From Propionibacteriaceae bacterium (lineage in GTDB: Bacteria > Actinomycetota > Actinomycetes > Propionibacteriales > Propionibacteriaceae): 64,000 nucleotides of DNA. Positions 7,910 to 18,400 of the stretch are shown here, one piece after another. The stretch covers positions 1 to 64,000 of the forward strand of contig JAITVK010000012.1 in assembly GCA_031285845.1 (NCBI GenBank). Reading direction: 5' to 3'. Made by a program: the position numbers and the translations under genes. The notes beneath the pieces were generated by a model. The model was given only the letters and a program-made list of their open reading frames with translations. It made no database searches and was not told the origin of the DNA. Positions within the stretch are counted from its first letter, which is position 1, and every line of letters begins with the position of its first letter.

Positions 7910-8630
7910 TCTGGCGCTGGTCGGCGCCGGTCTGGCTCGATCGCGTAGCCACGCCCGGCAGCTGATCGACGCCGGTCGGGTGGAGGTTCCAGGGCTGGAC
8001 CGTGTGAAGCCCGCGACCTTGGTCGACCCTGCTTGTGATCTCAGCGTGCGAGTCGATCCGTACGTCTCTCGAGCGGCGCACAAGTTGGTGGCGGCGTTAG
8101 ACCAAGCCAGGATCGACATCCGTGGACGAGCGCTCGACGCTGGCGCCTCGACCGGTGGGTTCACCCAGGTGCTGCTGGAGCGTGGTGCGGAACAGGTCTA
8201 CGCGATCGACGTCGGCCATGGCCAGATCGCTGAGACGATTCGGCGCGATCCGCGAGTGGTGACGACCGAGGGTCTCAATCTGCGCGATTTGAGTCTCGCT
8301 GATGTGGGGTCTGCTCCGGTGGATTTGGCGGTGGCTGACGTGTCGTTCATCTCCTTGCGGTTGGTGCTGGAGCCGATCCTGTCAGTGGTCGACCACCACG
8401 GATTCGCGCTTGTCCTGGTCAAACCTCAATTTGAGGTCGGGCGCGCGCAGTTGGACAGTCACGGCGTGGTCACCAGTGATCGGGCACGGCAGGCCGCGGT
8501 CGCCCAGGTGGTTGATCACGCGACCGGCTTAGGCTGGGCGCTCCAGTGGTCGGCTGACTCGGTTCTGCCGGGTCAAGACGGTAATCGAGAAGTCTTCTGC
8601 CTGTTTCGTCGCCACAGCGCTGATCAATGA
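7890..8630 (+). CDS. tlyA: TlyA family 16S/23S rRNA (cytidine-2'-O)-methyltransferase
   Basis: 246 residues. An N-terminal S4 RNA-binding domain (residues ~4-62; RLDLALVGAGLARSRSHARQ opening) is followed by an FtsJ/RrmJ-type SAM methyltransferase with the SAM-binding LDAGASTGGFTQVLLERGA near residue 78 and the motif VKPQFEVGR. TlyA 2'-O-methylates cytidines of 16S and 23S rRNA; loss gives capreomycin resistance in mycobacteria. The start is GTG 7890, inside the previous gene. Order with nadK and recN is the standard actinobacterial one, here interrupted by pncA on the other strand. Confidence 0.95.
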   Translation: MTPIRLDLALVGAGLARSRSHARQLIDAGRVEVPGLDRVKPATLVDPACDLSVRVDPYVSRAAHKLVAALDQARIDIRGRALDAGASTGGFTQVLLERGAEQVYAIDVGHGQIAETIRRDPRVVTTEGLNLRDLSLADVGSAPVDLAVADVSFISLRLVLEPILSVVDHHGFALVLVKPQFEVGRAQLDSHGVVTSDRARQAAVAQVVDHATGLGWALQWSADSVLPGQDGNREVFCLFRRHSADQ

Positions 8631-8741
8631 GTCGCGGTTGCGAACCGGCGACGATCATGATATCCCGGCGAGTCACATCGGCGTGCCGACGGATCGATAG
8701 GCTCCATCGGCACCGACGGGTGGACCGGCGCCGCGCTGAAC

Positions 8742-9293
8742 TCAGGCCAGCCGGACTGCGCCGCGGCTCAGTTCGGCCTTCACAGCGGGAAGGTTGTCCG
8801 GCGCGACCGCCGCCGTCAGGTCGAGGATGACCGTGGTGGAGTATCCGAGGCGAGCCGCGTCCAGTGCGGTCTGCTTGACGCAGTAGTCGGTCGCGATCCC
8901 GCTGATGACCACTTCGGTGATCTGATGGGTTCGTAGCAGCGTGTCCAGGGTTCGGCCCCAGGGGTCGATCCCGTCGAATCCGGAGTAACTGGCCGAATAA
9001 AATCCTTTGTCAACAACGGAATCTAGGTGTTTCAGGTCGAGGTGGGGGTGCAGGGCTTGCCCGGGGTCGCCCACACGGCAATGCGCCGGCCATGAGTCCA
9101 CGAAGTCGGGATGGTCGCTGAAGTGGGTCCCCGGATCGATGTGAGAGTCACGCGTGGCGACCACCAGATCGTACGACTGATGGCGCAGGTGGTCGGTGAT
9201 GCGCTGCGCCGTCGCCGCTCCGCCGGTCACCGCGAGCGCTCCGCCCTCACAGAAATCGTTTTGGACGTCGACGATGATGAATGCGGTCGTCAT
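8742..9293 (-). CDS. pncA: Nicotinamidase/pyrazinamidase
   Basis: 183-residue isochorismatase-fold amidase that converts nicotinamide to nicotinate in NAD salvage. All catalytic and metal residues can be counted and match M. tuberculosis PncA almost position for position: Asp9, Lys96 and Cys138 (SGIATDYCVK) for catalysis, and Asp49, His51, His57 and His71 for metal. The start is ATG 9293, with AAGGAGT eight bases upstream; an earlier in-frame reading lacks family support. It is a minus-strand insertion between tlyA and nadK. Nicotinamide salvage beside the NAD kinase gene is a functional coincidence worth noting but they are not cotranscribed. Confidence 0.96.
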   Translation of the reverse strand: MTTAFIIVDVQNDFCEGGALAVTGGAATAQRITDHLRHQSYDLVVATRDSHIDPGTHFSDHPDFVDSWPAHCRVGDPGQALHPHLDLKHLDSVVDKGFYSASYSGFDGIDPWGRTLDTLLRTHQITEVVISGIATDYCVKQTALDAARLGYSTTVILDLTAAVAPDNLPAVKAELSRGAVRLA

Positions 9294-9432
9294 CGGTGGG
9301 TACTCCTTCGCTGTGGTGGCTTTGACCCCCATCCTGCCATGTCGGCCTGGGGAAAGCGACATGGATCGGTCCGGTCGGGGAAGGGGTCTGAGGTAGGGGC
9401 CGTCGCATCGAGGGGCTCCGGAGACATCGGCC

Positions 9433-9490
9433 GTACGACAGGGTCGCCGTCTGAGTCGGGTGGTACGACAGGGTGGGCGGTACGACAGGG
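9433..9490. repeat. Three copies of an 11-base direct repeat
   Basis: GTACGACAGGG occurs exactly at 9433-9443, 9463-9473 and 9480-9490, spaced 30 and 17 bases start to start. It lies between divergent promoters. Purpose unknown. Confidence 0.7.
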
Positions 9491-9609
9491 CGGGCGGGGT
9501 GCATCGGCGGCTCAGGGCGCTGATGACGTGTGAATTGCGTTTCGTCCACAGGGATGACCCGGTCTTCGTGGGGCTGTGTATCAGTTATCCACCTCATGAA
9601 TGATCCAGC

Positions 9610-9622
9610 TACAGTAGAGCCC
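9610..9622 (+). promoter_or_regulatory. Leaderless promoter of nadK
   Basis: -10 TACAGT (9610-9615) lies seven bases before GTG 9623. The same arrangement recurs before xerD and other genes in this window. Confidence 0.5.
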
Positions 9623-10525
9623 GTGGATAAAGCTCGCGTCCGGAGAATCGCTGTGTGGATTCACGCTTCACGTGTGCCAGCGTTGCAGGCGGCGTGCCAG
9701 TTCGTCGAGGAGTTGCCCCAGGACTTTGAGTGTCTGATCGTGCCTGATGCGCGGGAGCATATCCAGGCTCAGGTGCCGCGAGCTCGTTTGGTTGACATCA
9801 CTGAAGACACTTTGCCGACAGCCGAGGTCATCGTGGTGTTCGGTGGTGACGGTACGATCCTTCGGGCCGCTGAACGTGCTTTGGATTGCGACATTCCGGT
9901 GCTCGGCGTCAACCTGGGCCACGTCGGTTTCCTGGCTGAGCTTGAGATGTCGCAGATGCCTGAACTGGTCAGTCACGTGGTGGCTGGCGAGTTTTTCCTC
10001 GAACGAAGAATGACGATCGAAGCCACGGTGCGTTTGGGGGACGATCCTGAGCCGGTGTGGCGCTCGATCGCGATCAACGAGGTGTCGTTGGAGAAGGCGT
10101 CGCGAACCAAAATGGTGGACTGTCTGGTCTCGATCGACGGTTTGCCCGTGTCACGCTGGGCTTGTGACGGCATCCTCGTCTCCACGCCCACCGGTTCCAC
10201 CGCGTACGCGTTCTCGGCTGGCGGGCCAGTGATGTGGCCACAACTCGAGGCTTTTCAAGTGGTGCCCTTGTCAGCCCATGCGTTGTTCGCTCGGCCGATG
10301 GTGCTCGCGCCCGATTCCCATGTCCGCTTGGACCTACTCGGTGATGTCGCTGGTTTCGTTTGTTGCGACGGCGCGCGGTCGTGGGATCTGCCAGCCGGCG
10401 CCAGAGTCGAGATCCGCAGATACGGTCATGACTTGGCGGTGGCGCGCTTGTCCGAGCAACCCTTCACCTCGCGTCTGGTCAGGAAGTTCGCCCTGCCGAT
10501 CGAGGGTTGGCGGGCGCAACGATAA
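9623..10525 (+). CDS. nadK: NAD kinase
   Basis: 300 residues from the chosen GTG. ATP-NAD kinase family motifs are all present: VVFGGDGTILRAA (catalytic GGDGT), NLGHVGFLAE, the NEVSLEK segment, and the glycine-rich STPTGSTAYAFSAGGP that binds NAD. It phosphorylates NAD to NADP. GTG 9623 is chosen because it places about seven residues before the first beta-strand, as in mycobacterial PpnK, and follows a -10 TACAGT at leaderless spacing. ATG 9596 and GTG 9530 are alternative in-frame starts. recN follows after 21 bases, as in most actinobacteria. Confidence 0.95.
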   Translation: MDKARVRRIAVWIHASRVPALQAACQFVEELPQDFECLIVPDAREHIQAQVPRARLVDITEDTLPTAEVIVVFGGDGTILRAAERALDCDIPVLGVNLGHVGFLAELEMSQMPELVSHVVAGEFFLERRMTIEATVRLGDDPEPVWRSIAINEVSLEKASRTKMVDCLVSIDGLPVSRWACDGILVSTPTGSTAYAFSAGGPVMWPQLEAFQVVPLSAHALFARPMVLAPDSHVRLDLLGDVAGFVCCDGARSWDLPAGARVEIRRYGHDLAVARLSEQPFTSRLVRKFALPIEGWRAQR

Positions 10526-10546
10526 GACGAGTGACAGGGTACGACG

Positions 10547-12247
10547 ATGCTGACGGAACTGACGATCAGGCAACTGGGGGTGATCGAGTCTGCCACCTTC
10601 TGTCCCGGGCCGGGGTTGACGGTGGTGACAGGAGAGACCGGTGCGGGAAAGACGATGGTGGCCACCGGTCTCGGTCTGGTGTGTGGAGCTCGAGCTGATT
10701 CGGGTCTGGTGCGCGGCCGTGAGGGCACAGCGACGGTCGAAGCGCGCTTCAGCGACGTGACGGCCACCGTTCTGTCTGAGGCCGAGTCGGCCGGAGGCCA
10801 GCTTGATGACGATGAGTTGCTCATCGTCCGTCAGATCTCTTCGACTGGGCGCAATCGGTGTTGGCTTGGTGGGACGGCTGTCACTCGCGCCGTCGTTCAG
10901 GAACTCGGTGGGGAACTGGTGACGATCCACGGCCAGTCCGAGCAGGTCAGACTGGCCCTGGCTGACAGTCAGCGGCAAGTGCTTGATCGCGCGGCTGGCC
11001 CAAAGCTGGCTTGCGAGTTGGAGGCGTACGGCGCTGACTTCGAGGAACGTCGGCGCGTGGCCGCGAACTTGGACGAACTCCGAGCCACTGCTCAGGATCG
11101 GGCCCGCGAGATTGACATGATCACTTTCGGTCTGGATGAGATCGATCGGGTCGACCCGCGCCCTGGCGAGGATGAGGCTCTTCGGGCCGAGGCTCGCCGT
11201 CTCCAAGACGCTGATGACCTTCAAGCGCTCGCCTTCACGGCGGTCACCGCTTTGGCGGGCGACGACGATCCCCAAGGCGCGGCCCCGGTGCTGACGCTCC
11301 TGAGTTCGGTGACTCGCAGTCTTGAGCAGGCCGCTTCACAAGATCTGAGCGCGCAGCTTCTGGCATCGGCGGCGAAGGACTTACAGATTCACGCCGCCGA
11401 CTTGGCCGGTCAAGTGTCCAGCTACCTCGCGGATCTGGCGGCCGATCCAACCCGGTTGGAATGGATCGAGGAGCGTTTGGCGCAGTTGTCGGGGTTGACC
11501 CGCAAGTACGGGCATGATGCTGATGAGGTTCTGGCCTGGGCTGAGCAGGCGCGGCTTCGCCTTGGGCAACTCGAGGGTTCCGACGAACAGATCCCGTTGT
11601 TGGAGGCGCAGTTCGCCCAGTTGGAGGACGCGCTGGGGTCGCGAGCCAGCCGGATGAGTCAGTTGCGCGCGGAAGCCGCCGACAGCTTCGGTCGTCGGGT
11701 TGCTGACGAACTGACGGCGCTGGCGATGCCGCACGCTCGGATGGAGTTCCAGTTGAGCCCGTTGCCGAAGCTGGGACCGTGGGGCGCTGATTCGATCAGT
11801 CTGATGTTCACCGCGAACCCGGGCGCTGAACCGGCCCCGCTGGGTAAAATCGCCTCCGGAGGCGAGCTGTCGAGGGTTCGATTGGCGATCGAGGTCGTGC
11901 TGGCGGATCAGTCATTCGGTCAAACCATGGTTTTCGACGAGGTAGACGCGGGCATCGGCGGCGGCGTTGGTCTTCAGATCGGCCTGCGACTGGCCCGGTT
12001 GGCTCAGAAGGGGCAGGTCATCGTGGTGACCCATTTGGCCCAGGTCGCCGCTTTCGGGCAGACCCATTACGTGGTGACTAAAGCCAGCGATGGGGAAGTC
12101 ACCGCCTCCAATCTGGAGCAGGTCACCGGGGAGGAACAAGTCAGAGAGCTCGCCCGCATGATGGGCGGTTTGGACGCCAGTTCTTCCGCATTGGCTCATG
12201 CCAGCGAACTGCTGAGACAGACGGCCGCGATGTTGTCGGCTCTCTAA
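10547..12247 (+). CDS. recN: DNA repair protein RecN
   Basis: 566-residue SMC-like ATPase of double-strand-break repair. Walker A is GETGAGKT near residue 32, the middle is a coiled coil rich in Glu/Gln/Leu/Ala, and the C-terminal half carries the ABC signature ASGGELSRVRLAIE and Walker B MVFDEVDAGIGG, followed by VTHLAQVAA. The length is normal for the family. It starts 21 bases behind nadK and is probably cotranscribed with it. It is the last conserved gene before the lipid-synthase island, whose intergenic region begins directly at its stop codon. Confidence 0.96.
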   Translation: MLTELTIRQLGVIESATFCPGPGLTVVTGETGAGKTMVATGLGLVCGARADSGLVRGREGTATVEARFSDVTATVLSEAESAGGQLDDDELLIVRQISSTGRNRCWLGGTAVTRAVVQELGGELVTIHGQSEQVRLALADSQRQVLDRAAGPKLACELEAYGADFEERRRVAANLDELRATAQDRAREIDMITFGLDEIDRVDPRPGEDEALRAEARRLQDADDLQALAFTAVTALAGDDDPQGAAPVLTLLSSVTRSLEQAASQDLSAQLLASAAKDLQIHAADLAGQVSSYLADLAADPTRLEWIEERLAQLSGLTRKYGHDADEVLAWAEQARLRLGQLEGSDEQIPLLEAQFAQLEDALGSRASRMSQLRAEAADSFGRRVADELTALAMPHARMEFQLSPLPKLGPWGADSISLMFTANPGAEPAPLGKIASGGELSRVRLAIEVVLADQSFGQTMVFDEVDAGIGGGVGLQIGLRLARLAQKGQVIVVTHLAQVAAFGQTHYVVTKASDGEVTASNLEQVTGEEQVRELARMMGGLDASSSALAHASELLRQTAAMLSAL

Positions 12248-12412
12248 CCGAGACGACGCCAAGTATCCCGTTTTATAAGGAAAAACACTGAAACTATCGA
12301 CATCATTGAACTAGCATGGCTAATTCTCAGAGTACCTAATTTTACTTCACTTAACCGGATGTATATAGTGATCTTGCTCTAGCAAGAGAACCTGACCGGG
12401 GGGACAAGAAGA
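12248..12412 (+). promoter_or_regulatory. AT-rich promoter region of the lipid-synthase operon
   Basis: 165 bases that are clearly more AT-rich than the surrounding sequence. It contains TATATAGT (12362-12369) as a candidate -10 and an operator-like inverted repeat downstream of it. No terminator for recN is obvious. The ATG at 12416 has only a weak purine-rich stretch (GGGGGACAAGAAG) as ribosome site. Confidence 0.55.
12372..12387. promoter_or_regulatory. Operator-like inverted repeat before the synthase genes
   Basis: TCTTGCT-CT-AGCAAGA is a perfect 7-base inverted repeat with two central bases. It lies three bases after the candidate -10 TATATAGT and about 30 bases before the start codon. 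It could bind a regulator or fold in the RNA as a 6-pair stem with loop TCTA. Confidence 0.5.
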
Positions 12413-12415
12413 TTG

Positions 12416-15400
12416 ATGCGGCAGAACACTGACGTATGCGTGGTTTCGCCTTTTGAGGTCCCTGATTGGAGACTGGTTCTGAAGGTTCTTCAGTGTGGCG
12501 CGTTCGCGTATTTGCATCTCGGCCATGACTGCGATGGCGCTCGTCGAGCCCTCGATCACGTCGTGGAGCGTACGTCCGAGTGCTTCGGAGTGGCGGTGTC
12601 CACTAGTCAAGACATGGAGAACCTTCCCCCACAGGTGAGTCAGGTTCTGTTGCCATGGGGGCTCGACGACTCGGCTCTGTCGCCAGACGTACGACGAGTG
12701 TGGCAGGTCTACAGTCTGGACGACGCGTTGCTGGCCATCGAAGCGGGCGCCACCGACCTGGCGGTCAAGGGTGACGAGTCTGGTGGTCGAGGCGGTGTCG
12801 AGTCGACCTTCATTTTGTTTCAGCGCGTGATTCCGTACGCCGCCGCCATGGGGGTGCGCTTGTTCGTCCATGGCGGGGTCGGGGTCCACACGGCTGCGGC
12901 CTATCTTGGGCTAGGAGCGGCCGGGGTTGTTCTTGACTCCCAGATCGGCCTCATGCCGGAGGTCAGCGCACCAACTGGATTCAAGAGGCTGCTGGGTAAA
13001 CTGACCAGCCCTGACACGGTCAAGCTTGACGGGTTCAGGGTTCTTAAATGGCCGACCATGCCTCAACTCGACGCCGGCCGTTCGGTCGAAGATTTGGTCG
13101 GTGGGTTCGACTTGGATCGGCATCTGCTTGTCGCGGGACAGGAGTTACTCCTGGCTGGTGATTATCTGGCGAAGTATGGGCACGTGTCAGCGTTGGTGGC
13201 TGCGATCCGCGAGGCTCGCTACGGCCACCTGCGTCAGGCGCGACACGAGGTCGCCCTTCGTGCGGGTTCTGGCTTGACCGTGGATCTCGGCGTCGAGTAT
13301 CCGATCATCCAAGGTCCGATGGCTCGGGTGTCAGACACTGCGGAGTTCTTGGGCGAGGTCGCCGAAGCTGGTGGTCTGCCCATGCTGGCGGTCGGGGTGT
13401 CATCTGCTGAGCAGACCGCGCGTCTGCTTACCGAGGCGATTGACGTCGTCAAGGACCGGCCTTGGGGAGTGGGCTTGCTCGGTTTTGTGCAGCCGGCTGC
13501 TTTTGAGGCCCAGGCCAACCAAGTGCTCGCGCTGAAGGTCAAGCCGACGGCAGTGGTCATCGCCGGGGGACGACCGGCGCAAGGAGCCAAATTCGAAAAG
13601 GCAGGAATTCGCGCCTTCTTGCACGTGCCCTCAGCCGCGCTGCTCGACGACTACCTGGCCGCCGGGGCCCGCCGCTTCATCTTCGAAGGGAGGGAGTCGG
13701 GCGGCCATATTGGACCGCTGTGCTCGACTGTTTTGTGGGAGAAACAGCTGACTCATGTGCTGGAGATCGATTCGCCGCAGGACGTGTCGGTCATCTTCGC
13801 GGGCGGTGTCCATGATCCGCTGTCCTCGGCCTTCGTGTCGATCATGTCGGCTAGGCTCTCCGCCGCTGGCGCTAGAGTCGGCGTCATCATGGGTACGGCC
13901 TATCTGCTCACGAAGCAGGCGGTGTCTTCGGGGGCGATCACCGAACAATTCCAGCAACTGGCGCTGGCAGCGGATCGTACTGTGGTGTTGGAGTCGGCCC
14001 CAGGACAGCAAACGCGTGCGTTGAACACCAAATTCGTCGACTTCTTCACGGAAGAGAAGGCGCGTGTCGACAAGCTCGACCTCGACCCGGTGCAACGGCG
14101 GATCCGGTTGGAGGATCTGAATTTGGGGCGGGCACGCATCGCCACCAAGGGTCAAGATCGCGATCCCGAGACCCACCGGATCGTGAAGCTGTCCGCCGAA
14201 GATCAGGTCGACCGCGGACTCTACATGGCCGGCTCGGTCGCTGCTCTGATCAGTGAAGCCCAGTCGATGACCGCGTTGCACCAGTCGGTCACCGGAGGCG
14301 CGGCCGATCTCATAGCCGAGTTGCCCGCGGCGCCATTGCCGAGCGCGCTGACTGGGGCAACAGGCGGGGAGACTACCGTGGAGTATCTCGGGGGTCCTGA
14401 GCCGATCGCCGTCATCGGGATGGCGGGCATTTTCCCGGACGCCGCCAATCTGGATGAGTACTGGGCCAATATTCTGGCGGGGCGTGATTCGATCACGGCC
14501 GTGCCGAAAGAGCGCTGGGACGCTGACCTGTTCTATCGTGCCGATTCGACGGACACGGATTTCGTCGTGTCGAAATGGGGCGGCTTCCTTCAAGCGGCCA
14601 AATTCGACCCGATCGAGTTCGGGATCGCGCCGATGACGGTCTCGTCGGTCGAGCCGGCTCAGTTGCTCAGCTTGTTGGTCGCCAAGCGTGCGTTGCAGGA
14701 CGCCGGCTACGCCGATCGGATCAAACAAGGTCTGCCCGAAACCTCCGTCATCATTGGCACCGAGTCGATGGGCGAGTTGTCGAGCGCGTACGGATCGCGT
14801 ACGGGCCTGCGCTCGATGTTCGGCGACTTGCCCAGCGCGGTCAACGAGTTTTTGCCCCGGGTGGATGAGGATTCCTTCGCTGGCATCCTGTCGAATGTCA
14901 CAGCTGGCAGAATCGCCAATCGCCTCAATTGTGGCGGGCGCAACTTCACCGTGGACGCCGCGTGCGCTTCATCGCTGGCCGCGCTCGACGTCGCCTGTCA
15001 AGAGCTGTGGTCACAAGATTCTGACATGGTGATCTGCGGTGGGGCCGATCTTCACAACGGCATCTTGGATTTCGTGATGTTCTCGGCCACTCACGCGCTG
15101 TCAAAGCGAGGCTACTGCGCCACGTTCGACGCCAGTGGCGACGGATTGGCGCTGGGTGAAGGCGTTGGGATGGTGGTGTTGAAGCGTCTGAGCGACGCCG
15201 AGCGCGACCACGACAAGATTTACGCGGTCATTCGCGCGGTCCAAGGATCCTCCGATGGTCGGAACTTGGGGCTGACTGCGCCGAACATGAGCGGTCAGAT
15301 GAAGGCTCTGCAGCGGACGTACCGGATGGCGGGGGTTCTGCCGAGCGAGGTTGGTCTGGTGGAGGCTCATGGCACGGGCACCGCGGTGGGCGACGCCACT

Positions 15401-18400
15401 GAGCTCAAGGCGTTGACCCGCGTCATGCTCGACGCCGGGGCCTTGCCCGGACAGTCATGGGTGGGTTCGGTCAAGACCCAGATCGGTCACACGAAGTGCG
15501 CCGCAGGGGTGGCTGGGTTGATGCGGGCGGTCCTCGCGGTCAAGCACGGTGTGATCCCGCCGACGCTGCATCTGCACAAACCGGTGGCTTCGTATGACGA
15601 TCAGCGCTCTCCGTTCACGTTCAATGCCAACGGTCGCGCCAGCGTATGGCCTGACGCTCGTCGCGTGGCGGCGGTGTCCGGATTCGGCTTCGGTGGCACC
15701 AACTTCCACGCCATCGTGGAGAACTACACCGACCCAACCGTCGAGACCGTCGACGAGGAGCCCGACCATGGGTCGGTGGCGTCGATGTGGTCGCGCGAGT
15801 TGTTCATGGTTCGTGGCGACAATGAACAGGAGGCTCACGAGCAGCTACGTCAAGTGCTGGCGTTGGGTCAAATCAGCCATGACATCGACCTCAAGGACAT
15901 CGCGTACACACTGGCGACCGCTTCCGACAAGCCAGTGCAAGTGTGTATCGTGTCGGGCTCGTGGTCCAAGCTCACCACCAAAATCGAAGCGGTCTTGGAG
16001 GGCCGTGCCGCCCCGGGTGTCTTCCGCCGCGATCCGGTCGCGGGTCGGGTCGCGCTGATGTTCTCTGGACAGGGTTCCCAGCGGGTCGGCATGGCCCGCG
16101 ACCTGTTCGTGATGTTCCCCTGGCTGCGCGCTGAGCTGACCAGACATCCCGATCTTGAGCGGATGCTCTTCCCGGGAACTGCTTTCACCGACGCCGATGC
16201 AGCGGCCCAGCGCCGCGCGGTGACTGACACGACTAACGCGCAGCCTTTGCTTGGAATCGTCGATCTGGCTATAGCGGACTTGCTGACTTGGTTCGGTGTG
16301 CACGCTGACGCCGTCGCAGGACACAGTTATGGCGAGTTGCCCGCCTTGGCTTATGCCGACGCCCTGGATCGTGACGAACTGGTCGGATTGTCGCGCAGTC
16401 GCGCTGAGGCGATCTTGGCCGGTGTTGGCCAGGAGCCTGGGGCGATGGCTGTGATCATTGGGCCGCGCGAAGACACCGACGCGCTGCTGAAGGGACGCCC
16501 CGACGTCTGGGCGGTCAACTACAATTCCGCGACCCAAGTCGGCGTCGGCGGAACTCAGGCCGCTATCGACGCGCTGGTGGCTCACTGCGCGGCGCAGGGA
16601 ATCGACGCCAAACGCATCGAGGTCGCCTGCGCCTTCCACACGCCTTTGCTGGCCGGCGCGGAACCTCTGTTCGCGGCAGCGCTGGATCAGGTCGAGGTCG
16701 GCCCGGCTAGGGTCGATGTGTGGTCGAACACGACCGCTCAGGTCTATCCGAATACTGGTAGAGCGATCAAGGATCGACTGGCTGAGCACGTGGTCAAGCC
16801 CGTGCTGTTCTCGGATGAGGTCACGGCGATGCACGACGCTGGGGTACGTGTCTTCGTGGAGGCTGGGCCTGGGTCGGTTCTCACCGGGTTGGTACGAGCC
16901 ACTCTGGATTCGTCGGCTGTGGCCATCGCCGCCGACCATTCTGGCGCGGACGGCATGAGGTCGCTCCTGCGCTGCCTTGGCGCGTACGTGGCCACAGGCC
17001 GTGACATCGATGTCGAACGACTGTTCGCCGGGCGCGGCGCAGTCGAGTTGGACTTGTCGGATCCTCAGCGCTACGCCGGATCCGCCACAACCTGGATGGT
17101 CGATGGTCAAGAAGCCGTCCCGATCGCGCGATGGCGCGAACAAGGAGAACGGCACATCAACCCCCGGTCTTTCTATTCCCCAGAAGAGATCAAACGGATC
17201 ATGTTAGGAGAAGACACCATGGCACCGCAGTCTGAGACGGTCGTCCCCACGCCCCCTGCTACCGATGCGAGCGCACAGCCGCTCAGTGGACGAGAGCAGT
17301 TGGTTTACACCTACCTGCTCAACATGAGGGCCATGCTCGACGACCAGCGCGACATCATGCTGACTGGGATGGGGTACCAACCGGGTGCGACTGCGATGCC
17401 GATGAACGCCGCCACTTACCCGGGCGTGGCTGCGGTGGCCCCGATGCCCGTGACGACGATGGTTCCCGCAGTGGCGCCGCCGCCGCCGCTCCCTCCGGTC
17501 GCGGTCATGCCTGCCCCGGTCGGCGTTGCCGTGGCCGAACCACTTGTGTCCGAACCTGTGGTGGTGGCTGAACCGGTGGGTCAGCCACTGGAAGCCACCG
17601 TGGTTCCGGTTGCCTCCTCGCGTGGTGGTTCCGCTTCGGTGTTGCCTCGACTGCAAGACCTTGATCCGGGCCAGCTGAAGGACATCATCCTTGAGGTGGT
17701 GGCCGAGAAGACGGGCTACCCGCCGGAGATGCTGGGCATGGACATGGATCTGGAAGCCGATCTCAGTATTGACTCGATCAAGAGGCTGGAGATTCTGGGC
17801 GCTCTCAGCAACAAGATTGAGATGCCTGAAGCGGACGCGGAAGAAGACGACGCCAGCTCGGGCCTGGAACAGCTGGCAGCTATCAAGACTCTACGTGGGG
17901 TGGTGGACTGGTTGGTGGAGCTGGCGCAGAGCTTGAACCGCGCGGACGTAGGGGTGGGGGCTGGTTCGGCTGACCTTGCCCAAGCTGACGCCGCGTCGGT
18001 GACTGCGGCTGACGCCGAACCTTCAGCAGAGGAGGCCACCGCAAAGACGGTGACTGGGGAGTCTGTGGCGGGCGATGATGCGTTCCCAAAAGGCCGTGAG
18101 GGTGTCTCAGCTGGCACCCATCGTGAGGCCAGCGTCGACACCCCGATCACGCGCCTGGTGTGGCAACGTCAGGACTATCCTGTTTCGGTCGATTCCCTGT
18201 CGCTGGATGGATTGAACTTCGTCGTGACAGACGGCCCGCTCGCCGAGGAGGTCTGTCAGGAGTTGGCCGAGGCTGGGGCCGCCGCTCGGGTCATCGCACT
18301 GGGCGAGCCTGTCGGCGACGGAGTCGACGGGCTGGTGTTCCTCCACACGCAGCCGCAGGTGTGGACGATTCGTGATTTGGTTGAACTGCTGAAATCGACG

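Larger units (their letters stand above)
9294..9622. other. Intergenic region pncA/nadK with 11-bp repeats and DnaA-box-like sites
   Basis: A divergent 330-base gap with no convincing gene. It holds three direct copies of GTACGACAGGG (9433-9443, 9463-9473, 9480-9490). It also holds two sequences one base from the DnaA box, TTATCCACC (9585-9593) and TTATCCACG on the other strand (9622-9630), and the nadK promoter. Confidence 0.6.

Noticed and set aside
8631..8741. tRNA gene between tlyA and pncA
   Set aside because: No cloverleaf or T-loop sequence (GGTTCGAAT-like) is present.
12248..12412. Possible insertion-sequence end or attachment site at the border of the lipid island
   Set aside because: The region is AT-rich, but I found no terminal inverted repeats, target duplication, transposase or tRNA gene at either border.
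15845..17155. Long minus-strand frame inside the first synthase gene
   Set aside because: Opposite the intact AT domain coding sequence, and no start signals.
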